Below are positions 11,841 to 20,623 of a stretch of 64,000 nucleotides of DNA, piece after piece. Origin of the DNA: Ophiodon elongatus (Eukaryota; Chordata; Actinopteri; Perciformes; Hexagrammidae); assembly GCA_016806645.1 (NCBI GenBank), contig JACSYO010001630.1, positions 908,001 to 972,000 of the forward strand, written 5' to 3'. The position numbers and the translations under genes are program-made. The notes beneath the pieces were generated by a model. The model saw nothing but the letters and a program-made list of their open reading frames with translations, had not been told where the DNA came from and did not search any database. Each line of letters opens with the position of its first letter. Position 1 is the stretch's first letter.

Positions 11841-12796
11841 TTATAATTATTTTAATATATATATTTTAAAAGACCTGTGCATACCTGAAACCCCCGACAC
11901 ACATCTTTCCCATAATCATGTAGCATAAATACACCCGTGACTTACAAAGTGCTCAACCTTTTAATTACTGTCACAAGGATAATGATCTTTTTGCATTGAT
12001 CAGGCGGACTTTCCTCCTTTTTTACATATTCTTTTCTTCTGATTCCATCACTATGGAACCACAATGTTTACTGATCACCTGACCGCAGTAAATTTGGGCT
12101 ATTGAGTTGTAGTGTGAATTAACAATTTTTCAGAAATGCATACATATCCTATACCATAGTTGTGTCTACTGTAACAAAAAGGAGGAAAGTGATAAATGTT
12201 GGTGGCCCACGAACAGACAGGAAGCGATCCACAAATGTGCAAAAGTCAATTCATGTGTACAAATGGATCCACAAATGCATATCACTTCATGTAAACCTGG
12301 AAAAGTTTTATGCAAATGTCAAATATGGGTCTACAGAGGAAATTATGCATATTTACAAATCACTATTTTTGTATATATGACTTTAGGCAATACAAATAAA
12401 AGAATACATGTTTGAGGATAGTGAAATATTTGTGAATCATGGTACACATTTGTGGATTGTCTTCTGTGGCTTACAAATATTGAACTGCAATAAATACTGT
12501 TTTCTCTCTGCTGTCAAATCTCCAATAAAGGCACAATATGCCTCCAAAAACTATTTGAAAAGTTGATTTATGGTAATAGTGAATTTTTTTTTTTTTTGTG
12601 CAGGTTTGTCCACCCTCGTTTTGGGTCCATCAAGTGTGTTCGAACCTTGAGGGCTGTGCAGCAAGATGAGGAGCTAACGGTTGCTTATGGTTATGATCAC
12701 GAGACGCCTGGGAATAATGGCCCTGAGGCCCCTGATTGGTACAAGCAGGAGCTGAAAGAGTTCCGGCAAAGACAGGCGGCTCCCACCAGCCTGTGA
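1108..12796 (+). CDS. setd7: Histone-lysine N-methyltransferase SETD7 (8 exons, 370 aa)
   Basis: SETD7 monomethylates lysine (histone H3K4 and many non-histone proteins such as p53 and TAF10) using S-adenosylmethionine. Coding exons: 1108-1147, 2786-2915, 4168-4369, 4627-4816, 7912-7993, 8120-8237, 9795-9952, 12604-12796. All junctions are GT-AG and in phase, and the total is 371 codons with TGA. The start is [10 protein letters not shown], like human MDSDDEMVEE. MORN repeats fill about residues 20-140 (e.g. [16 protein letters not shown]). The SET domain is about 210-345. NHSFSPNC places N296 and H297, and Y245, Y305, Y335 and Y337 also fall at the human numbers, so the enzyme should be active. 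It is four residues longer than the human protein at the C-terminus (QAAPTSL end). Exon 2 is preceded by a (TG)n tract instead of an ordinary polypyrimidine tract. Confidence 0.97.
2759..2783 (+). repeat. (TG)n microsatellite abutting the setd7 exon 2 acceptor
   Basis: About 12 TG units run straight into the TAG acceptor of setd7 exon 2 (exon begins at 2786). The repeat therefore takes the place of the polypyrimidine tract. Confidence 0.9.
2916..4167. other. setd7 intron 2
   Basis: AT-rich intron with many short T-runs. It contains a SINE copy at 3577-3830 (listed separately). Nothing else is recognisable. Confidence 0.6.
3577..3830 (+). mobile_element. tRNA-derived SINE, copy A (setd7 intron 2)
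   Basis: The head resembles a tRNA promoter: an A-box-like part at 3588-3612 and a B-box-like GGTTCGATAC at 3634-3643. It continues with a conserved body containing 'ttgggcaagacacttaacc' and 'gaatgatgtcatgtagtg', ending 'gaagactagaaaatcgctg'. The same body occurs five more times in the window, always in this orientation. Confidence 0.85.
5103..5770. mobile_element. Non-autonomous DNA element (MITE-like), copy 1
   Basis: The left end 'ggcccagtgtgtaagattt' and the right end 'aatattacacactgttcctt' are inverted copies of each other. The interior has no transposase. Related fragments sharing 'ttctaagctaacgaaaac' and 'ttcttagtttcaggt' occur at 34180-34406, with a diverged reverse copy at 15460-15640. 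This is an established type of dispersed fish repeat; the superfamily is not assigned here. Confidence 0.75.
6476..6732. repeat. 12-bp satellite with 21 TGTACA palindromes
   Basis: The palindrome TGTACA recurs at an exact 12-bp spacing from 6482 to 6722 (21 copies). It alternates between two spacer types (aggctac and agttac or agctac). Because 12 is divisible by three and the core is palindromic, both strands stay open (TVQATVQV on +, YSSLYSNL on -). The array lies inside setd7 intron 4 and is not coding. Confidence 0.9.
7165..7480 (-). mobile_element. Possible dispersed LINE 3' tail
   Basis: The sequence beginning 'atatggtttatttgataagg' and including 'cagatgttacaaaaac' looks like a repeat that I associate with LINE 3' ends in fish genomes, here in reverse orientation. 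It carries no recognisable reverse transcriptase. The assignment is from memory of the repeat type only. Confidence 0.3.
8802..9616. mobile_element. TIR element with TTAA-like flanks and internal AT expansion
   Basis: AGGGGAAC at 8802-8809 pairs with GTTCCCCT at 9609-9616. TTAA lies immediately to the left and a few bases to the right, as expected for piggyBac-type insertion. Inner arms 'cggaggctatataacatg' (about 8951) and 'catgttatatagcctcc' (about 9551) are also inverted. A (TA)n/(TGTA)n microsatellite at 8814-8887 has expanded inside the left arm. No transposase is visible. The superfamily is inferred from TTAA only. Confidence 0.6.
8814..8887. repeat. (TA)n then (TGTA)n microsatellite
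   Basis: A compound simple repeat: TA units to about 8847, then GTAT/TGTA units to about 8887. Confidence 0.95.
9953..12603. other. setd7 intron 7
   Basis: This 2.65-kb intron holds a short TIR element at 10039-10484 and a (GT)n tract at 11810-11831. The rest is AT-rich sequence without recognisable genes. Confidence 0.5.
10039..10484. mobile_element. Short TIR element (MITE-like)
   Basis: The left end 'aattgacccttttgcggag' and the right end '...agtgaagggtcaatt' are inverted repeats, with 'ccctgcccc' and 'gggcgggac' also in inverted positions. It is about 445 bp with no coding capacity. Confidence 0.6.
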
Positions 12797-13480
12797 AAAT
12801 ACAGATGAATTCGTGTAGACAGTAAAACACCCCTCTACTGTACTACCACCATCATGTTTGAGAAGTTGCCATGCTTTTATATGGTATTCAAATGTATGAC
12901 TCCTTGAGCAACTCAGTATGAATACTGAGTACTGAGACATGTCTCTGGCTGAAGGTCTTTATCACATATTACTGGAAATAAAAATGACACGCTCATGGGT
13001 GGTGCTTATACATTTAGGATATCATGAAGAACTTTTGCTACTTTCTCAGTTTTACTGTGTGTATCTTCACCTAACTATCTTAATTGTTTAACGCAGCACC
13101 TGCAGTTGACTTAACAGGGCTCCCCTCAAGGACTAGAGTTCAACAGCACTATTTTAGGGTAACATTTATCTTATGTTTAATCTGTGTAGCTCACACCTCA
13201 TTTTAACTAATTCAGATCCATGTATAAAGAGTATATCACAGGGACTAATTTATTCAGAATATCTGAAATTGGTGAAGAACTGTATTTCCTGATCTTTTTA
13301 GGGCTGATTTGTAATGTAAGGACTGGTAGAAAATATTGGCTATTCTACCACTGCAGCAAAGGCCTACACTGAGCGTGTTCCACTTTTCAAACCTAATTAT
13401 CTGTGTTCATATGCTTCAAAATAAAGCTAAATTAAATTAGTTTTTTTGTATTTCTGCTACTAATATTTATCCAATAAAGA
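12797..13480 (+). other. setd7: setd7 3' UTR region with polyadenylation signals
   Basis: AATAAA signals occur at 12977-12982, about 180 bp after the setd7 stop, and again near 13420 and 13472. The transcript probably ends within this span. Which signal is used cannot be told from sequence. Confidence 0.5.
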
Positions 13481-14293
13481 TAGTATAGTGTTTCTTGTTG
13501 CCATCAGTATTGAAAACTAAAACACTGCATCTGTGCTAAAGACAAAATGGCAAACAAAATGTTACTTTTATTTTGAGATTTGAGGATCAAAATGAAGACC
13601 TGATGTCTGAGAAAGGTTATGCTAAATAAAGTATTACTGCAATGTAGAAAGCTAGGTAGCTAAGCTAAAATCCAGTTAGGATCATTTCAGTTTCATGAAC
13701 ATTTTTCTTACATCTGGTGATGCAGAGCTGATCTTGCTTGAATTTGGAAAACATATTGTTTAGCTAATCAGTTTCTTTTTACATGTATTATGTAGTACAG
13801 TGCCAGGTTCATGTGACAAATATTTGCAGTATCCAGAATTAACTGTTTTCACGCAGGCCAATGTAATGATCCCCATTCAACAGTTCAAAGGAAGAACTAT
13901 TACAGGTTTTGACGCATAAATTATAACTCTCAAATTCCTATATTTAATTGAATGAAATACTGCTTTTGGTTAGGGGGCGGTGCATGACTGCCTGAGAGTC
14001 CAAACTCTGGGCATTAAACTCCCTGTGCTTTCCACCTGCTGCTGGTCAGCAAGTTAATGTTAATGATAAACGTCTACCTGCTGAGACGACAGGGAAACCG
14101 GCCTGCTGCCCGGAAGTGTTTCACAAACAGGTGCTATAGTTGTCACCACCGGGACTCATGGTTTTGACTAAGAAAGTCCACAAAAGTACAGCGCGTATCA
14201 GGGCGAGGCGAACTTGAAGTTACCCCCTCGAGCTCAACCCGTGTCCTCGGACGTGGACAGACTGGTAGCAGGCGTAGCGGCGGGTAACCGGAG

Positions 14294-17200
14294 ATGGACC
14301 GACACAGGTACTTCACGTTCAACCAGAAGAGCGTGCTCGTCCACGGTATCCTCCAGCTGGCTTGTGCGGGTCTTTGCGTGGTGTGCGGGTTCATAGACGC
14401 TGTTTTCCGCAACGACACCGCGCTGAGTACCACCAGGACACCGGTGTGGGGAGGACTGGTGAGAAAGTCTTCGGTAGTCAGTCAGTACCTTAAGCACTCT
14501 CACTATTAGGACCACCGGAAGTGTCCGTGTGGTTCTCTATGGCGAATAACATACAGGTTAACTTACTTAAGCCACATTTGGGTTTCATCTTCATGTGTAA
14601 ATCATGACGTAACATTCATACAAAAATAATAATTGTATGTATTAATATTATAATTTACAAATGTCTAAGATCTGTATTTTAGCATATCAACTCAATTAAC
14701 TCAACGCAGTCCGGCACTTCTCTTTTTTTCTTGTTTATTCCAATATATTTATCGATAAGACAACAGTAAATGTCTGGAATATTGAATGGGGTCTGGTGTG
14801 AACCTCATGAAGAGATGACGGGATATAAAGGACTTCCTGTTTTTGTTCTAGTAATAACCTCCTGTTGAAGCTGCTTGTCTCCTTTCACTCAGGCATTCCT
14901 CTCACCTCCTTTCAGGTCATGGCCTCTCCAGGTGTTCTGGCGCTGTTTGCCTCCCAACGGAAAAACTCCATCCTGGTAAGTGTGATGATTCCTTCAATCT
15001 GTATGTGGACTTTTTCTCCAGGCAAGTGGAGTTCTCCAACACCTTTTTGGAATACTTTCCTCAGTAATTTAAGTTATTTTTGGTTTTCACAAAAGTAGAA
15101 AGAACACTATTCATACAGACACTTGGTAAATATGTGAGACCGAACACTGAATTCATAATATCATAGCACGCCTTATTTCTTTTCAAGAATCATTTTTAGG
15201 ATTTTGATCTCCTACCTCTGTTCTTAGGGTAGTTTTCTGCATAAATTCACAAAGCACTACATATGGAAACATTGTACCTTTTTCTCAGCAGTGGTATGCA
15301 CAGACACATTTCTGTGACACTACATTGTAACCCAACCATGGAGTCCAGGGCTAGGAGGAACATTAGTTCTAACCGATAATTTCACATCAGTTTCAAAAGT
15401 TCAAAAATTACAATAGTAATTTCTCTTACTCGATACGGAACTCTTGAGATTTTTTAAGCAACATTGTGTAACAATTAGGGGGCTCTATTGGCAGAAATGG
15501 AATATAAAATGATTCCAAAAATAACTTAAATTACTCAGAAAATCAAGGGACTTTATAATCCCCCAGAAATAAGAATCATAGTGTTTTTGTGACCTCAGAA
15601 TGAGCCATTTATAGATAGTTTATATGTTTAAAAACAGTTTCTTCGGCATGTAAAGATAATACAGCTGACCCTAAGCAAAGTAATCGCACTTCCATCTAAA
15701 ACGGTGCAATGCGGAAGCGTCTTAGTTCAGGCCAAAGACTACTGTGAGTCGGTCAAGTTCTATTTGACACAAGATAGAGGGCCAGGCCAGTGGGAGTTCT
15801 AAATGAAGGGGTAATTACGCCTTTCTACTTGTATATATGATATTTGTAAATTGAACCTAAAATATTCTAATTGAATTACATTCTTTAAACAAAATTGTAT
15901 ATTAAGGAATTAAATGAATAATCAATTGGAAAAAGAAATACACAAATTCTCTCTTTTTATCTTACACTCATGTACAGAGTGTCCTTTTATTTTGCCAAAC
16001 TTGTCTTCCTGTCCCTGCAGGTGAGTGTGATGGTGGTAGCAGCCGGACTCTCGTGTGTGGCTGCAGTGTTTGTATCAGGTTACTCCTGTCTGACACTCAC
16101 CTACGGGGAGGAGGACAAAGAGGTCTTCCACCACCACGACAGTCCTCAGTGTGCTACACACACACCCCACACGCACGTCTGGGGACAGGATTTGATTTCA
16201 GATCATCACATCTACGACTAGGCTACTTGAAAAAAGATTTCTACATTCTTTGTCATTTGCTCAGACGTTTGTGCTCCATCGGATGGTGAAGGGGGCCAAC
16301 GCCACCATACTGCTGACCTGCACCATCAGCCTGGCTCTGTCCTCTGTCATCGCCTACGTGGGCTGCCGTAGTCTTCCCTGCTGTGGCTGCTATGATGCCA
16401 GAACCGGATTGGTATAGCAGAACGCAGTCACCACCAATGGCTTTGAAATGAGTTACTGTTGCTATGCCTGTCGAGCTGTCTGTTCTCCACTGCACAAATG
16501 CTGTTTCCACTGGTAACAGTGGGAGATTTACCATGCAATAGTCAAGTCGTTTTTTTTTTTTTAATAACTGTAGAAAAAAGCAGCCTCTGTCACAGTTGGC
16601 TTGCACATGTTATCATGGTAAAAGAATAAGGCTAAAGCTGCATATCTCAGACAAAATTGCTCATGATCTACAGTATGTAGAAGATATCAAAATAAAAACA
16701 ATGTTCTTGTATTGCAGTGTATAGCTAGTTAGCCCTAGTATTAAAGTATGATAGTGAAAAACACAAGCTCAGACGTCATAACATAACCATGTTCATTTTT
16801 ATGTTGTTGAGAAGGCAAGACAACGGATTATATTCATGCTTCCTTGTTACTATTTTCAAACTTTGAGTAAGAGGTTATGCTTACCACATGGACGGTCGCA
16901 TGGGCATTGGCTAACGTGGAATGGCGACGAGGAAAGGCTTGTAGCGTACACTCAGGGTTAGGGTTAGGGTCTCCTCGTGGCAAATCAAAAATTCTCAACA
17001 TTCGCAGCAGCAAACATAAATCACGCTTAACATATGTCATCTCAGGGAAACTTCACCAAATCTAAGAGGCGACCGGGGCTGCTTACCTTACCATGAACTC
17101 TAATACAGACGCAATGGAACCAAAAAAAAAAAAAAAATGGTTTGCTGATGATCTGCTCCTTGGCCTTGGAAGTAACACTACGTTAGCGTAAGGCCGGTCG

Positions 17201-18003
17201 TAAGCTAGAATTGGAAAGTCGCTGTTTGGAAAAAGGGAACTGTATACTTCGAACACCATAGTCCCAAAGATGCCTTTATTCTGGACATGCTGTGGAATAT
17301 GTGAACCGCTTTGGTGTTTAGTTGATGTTTTGCTTCCACTTGACAAAGAAAATCTTGTTGATTACACTTGAGTAGAAGGCTTTTTTCCCTCTTTGTAGAA
17401 AAGAGTGATATCATCTCCATGGATGTGATTCTTTTGTTTTGTGTGTGTGTGTGTGTGTGTTACAGGAGACACTTGTTCCTCAGTGTGACCCAGAGGACAC
17501 CGAGATAGTTTGTACATGGCAAGGTAACTGATGTTAAATGTTGTCTTTAAATGTTGCCTGGGGCAGCTGTGGCTGGCTGTGATTGGAAGATCGGCGGTTC
17601 AATCCCCGGCTCCTCCAGTCTGCTTGGCAAAGTGTCCTTGGGCAGGATGCTGCACCCAAAATTGTTCCCGACCATCCGTGTGAGTGTCTGTGAATAATTA
17701 GTTTAGATTCTGGTGTGTGTGTGTGTGTGTGTTGTACGGCGCTTTGAGTGGTCCCAAGACTAGAAAGACGCTATATAAATGCAAGTCTATTTACCATTTC
17801 CCAAACTAATCTCTGCGCCTATTTGCTGCTGATATTACTGTTTGGCAGTGTTTTTCTCCTAACAGTCGAGTGATGTAGTTTCCCTGTATCCAGCAGGAGG
17901 AGACGTCAGGCTTTTCAACTGCCCTGCTCAGTCCACTGACCAGGGCCTCCAGGAGGAACAGGAGGGTCCCTCCAAACTGCCTCCATATAGCAGACTGACC
18001 TGA
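14294..18003 (+). CDS. Unnamed four-helix membrane protein (6 exons, about 230 aa)
   Basis: Proposed exons: 14294-14458, 14916-14975, 16021-16176 (donor uncertain), 16265-16411, 17466-17523, 17897-18003, in phase to a TGA. The start is MDRHRYFTFNQKSV. Hydrophobic segments lie at about residues 14-38, 50-68, 75-100 and 141-162, giving a tetraspan topology with a short cytosolic N-terminus. After TM4 come a cysteine-rich turn (CRSLPCCGCYD), then ETLVPQCDPEDTE, and a tail ending KLPPYSRLT. The loop between TM3 and TM4 is histidine-rich. The layout recalls TMEM255/ENTREP-like tetraspans, but I could not name the gene with confidence. Exon 3 has no strong GT donor: CAC|GTCTGG (used here) and GAG|GTCTTC at 16122 both keep the frame. 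Exon 5 follows a (GT)n tract. Confidence 0.75.
14976..16020. other. Intron 2 of the membrane-protein gene
   Basis: It contains a diverged reverse-orientation copy of the 5103-type element at about 15460-15640 ('ggctctattggcagaaatgg' region). Otherwise it is plain AT-rich intron. Confidence 0.5.
15460..15640 (-). mobile_element. Diverged fragment of the 5103-type element
   Basis: 'attgtgtaacaattaggggg' followed by 'tattggcagaaatggaatat' matches the reverse complement of the right end of the element at 5103-5770. Confidence 0.6.
16412..17465. other. Intron 4 of the membrane-protein gene
   Basis: No recognised element. There is a poly-T run at about 16549, a short (TTAGGG)2 stretch near 16955, a poly-A run at about 17122, and a (GT)n tract at 17441-17460 that abuts the exon 5 acceptor. 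Confidence 0.5.
17441..17460 (+). repeat. (GT)n microsatellite at the exon 5 acceptor
   Basis: Ten GT units are followed directly by TACAG and exon 5 of the membrane-protein gene. This is the second UG-type 3' splice site in the window. Confidence 0.9.
17561..17797 (+). mobile_element. tRNA-derived SINE, copy B
   Basis: It shares 'gatcggcggttcaatccccg', 'gtccttgggca' and 'gactagaaagacgctatata' with the other SINE copies. It lies in intron 5 of the membrane-protein gene. Confidence 0.8.
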
Positions 18004-20623
18004 CACATCCACAGAGACACTTGTCCTCCACATTCCAGAGAGGAGGGGGTGGATTGTTTCCTTAAAAGCTGTGCCTTCACATTTCTTCATTTGTGGATGG
18101 ATGGAATGTTGTAAAGAGATACAAGTCGTTTGTGTGCTCGATTAGTCCGAGCACTTTGGACTGTGGCAGTGCCTTTGGTTTCTTCTTGACCAAAGGTTTC
18201 TTTAGCCAAAAATCATTTAAACCTTGCCAAGAGTGTAATACATGTGAATGACTGAAACGCCTAATTCACTGCATGCTGTGTGAAAGTGAGCTATTTTCAC
18301 AATATATAAATGCAAGATATTGTGTATTTAATTAATAAAACCTTTTTTAAAAGATATCACAACATTTTGAAAGGTAGTTTATTCGATGACAAAACCATTG
18401 CAACTACTTGTCCTGATGAGTTTCATTCATGAACAACTTCGTGAATTGATACCATTCTGTAAATTTCCATTTTTCCTTCTGGGCATTTGCGATGAGCAAT
18501 ACATTTAGCATTCGGCGTTAAATGGCTTCAGTGAAGAAAAGGCAGAGAACATTATAGTAGGACCTGGGGTGAAGGTGGATGACACTTTTTAAGAACACAA
18601 GCAGCCACTTCCTCTGCTGTCACGTCGCTGAGGAGCCTGGACACTTGAGTTCTGAGACGAGGCCATTTGGTTTGATACGCAATGACGTGCCGCGGGATCA
18701 GCGGAGAAGCCCCAGGACCAGCTGTGGCCACTGCACACATCCAAACCCACGAAACACAAAGCTGCAACCTGTGGTGATAACGACGCCAGCTAACGTCGCA
18801 CCGTGGCTTACGGAGGGTTAATCGGCGTCAGATTTTAATCGCACGACGGCGTGAATGTTGTTTTTACAAGCTTACGTACAGGATAAGTCGTGGGTTTAGG
18901 CGTCCGTGCACACGTAGAGGAATGTGTGTTTCCTGTTCTGGCCACTAGCTAGCCTACGCAGTACCCATCTGTACTCTTGTTTACAAATCTGGCTTTTCCT
19001 CGTATGAAAGGCAACAACGCCTTTCACACGAGGAAAAGGAAACGGACAAATACAACTAGCAAAGACAATTCTCCCTAAATTCCATTCCCAAGCTCCTAAC
19101 AGGTTCCCTTTGCATCCTCTGTCATAACATAACATAAACACCCTTCCCCCATCACTGGTGGCACCTTTCCACCAAATTAACTCCCATTCAGGATTCAGAT
19201 ATTCTTGGTGCTGGCAATCAGATCGACGGAACCGTTGTAATGGTTGCCTCATCAACGGAGGGCGTTGCACAATGCACAACAGAAGGAAACCGTAGTAGCA
19301 AGATGGCGGATGGTATTGATTGCCTGCAAGCTTTTGTTCTATTATCACAGATGTTTGTTTTTAATCCATAAAAACCCCCAATAAAGATGACGAGAAATGA
19401 TAAGATTTCACGCTTGACTTCAATCTGTAGAATATAATACTGCCACCGATGCGTGTCATCATGGTTCACACGTCAGGTCAGGGAATTTGGGTTGTGTTGG
19501 TCAAAGTGCTCCAAACGCAACATGTTCCATGTTGCTGGAAAAGCGGCAGCCACCCACTGCATCATTTTGAAGAAAAGGAAGTAAAAAAAAAAAAAAAAAA
19601 AAAGGCAACAGAACACAAAATAGGTGTCTAACCGCTGGTAAGTGAACAAAACCGTGACCAGCTTCTGGCTGCTCTTCCAAATGGAGTCAATATGATTGAG
19701 TATTCAGTATGACATTCTGGATGCATTAGGGCATTTCCCAATGTTGTTCTTCAGTAGTATGCCTTTTTTTTTTTTTTTAAATCACTAATCCTGTTTTTCC
19801 CCCTCAATCAACTGCATGATTTCAGTGAGCTTGCTAAGCATGTTTTTATGTTAAGCATAACTGGAGATTTTGACCACTGGTAGCCATTATGCTTTTATGA
19901 GCGGGTCCCACATGTAAATGCTCTGCTAGCATGTGCATGCTGGTGATGCAATACGCATTGACATTATTCCACTGATTGGCAGTTGTTGGTGTTAACATGC
20001 AATACGTTGAGCATATTTTTTTGAAGAAGGAATGGCATTCAACAGGTTTGTGTTATGCAATGTGTTTTGATGAGAAACACTGAATGTAAATATGACTGCT
20101 TACAAAAGAAAAACTGGGCAACTTCAATGGGATGGATGAATTAAAACCAAACAGATTGTATTATATTATAATGTGTTGTGATATGTCCACCCCAAGTCTG
20201 CATAATATATCATATTGTATGATATATCATAGCGAAGCCCATGAATCTAAGTCAAGTGAAACTTAAAGTGGTGCTCAATGAAGGAGGAAACTGAATTAGA
20301 ATCTCTTTTTTTTGGCCCCTTGTTGAAGTTCATTTCAGTTCAGCCACGGACCGGTGATAGATTTTGGCAGTCCAAAACAACATCCATACGGTAAATACTA
20401 CTACCTCAAAACCATTTCAAAGTCATTATAAAGTTAAGTATAGGCATTGGGAAAACAGTATCCTCTTCTCATGGGGAAATGCATCTATGTGTGTGTGCGC
20501 TGATTGTGAAGCCATTTGGCTAGATCCATTCCTCCTTTCTAGACCTCCACACGTCTTCCATCCCTTCTTGCTTGTGCAGCCTCAGGCTGAAGTTGTCTCC
20601 CCCTTTCCCTCAGTTTGTCTTCC
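18004..20623. other. Convergent intergenic region
   Basis: It separates the ends of the membrane-protein gene and rab33b. AATAAA at 18334-18339 is a likely polyadenylation signal for the + strand gene. A 20-bp hairpin lies at 18993-19038 and a poly-A run at 19580-19602. An unrecognised 150-codon open frame on - (19348-18896) has no family resemblance that I can see and no supporting context. Confidence 0.5.
18993..19038. repeat. Short hairpin (20-bp arms, 6-base loop)
   Basis: 'cttttcctcgtatgaaaggc' at 18993-19012 is the reverse complement, with one mismatch, of 'gcctttcacacgaggaaaag' at 19019-19038. The loop is AACAAC. Confidence 0.85.

Noticed and set aside
16950..16975. Interstitial telomere repeat
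   Set aside because: Only about two TTAGGG units, expected by chance and by common 'gggttaggg' motifs.
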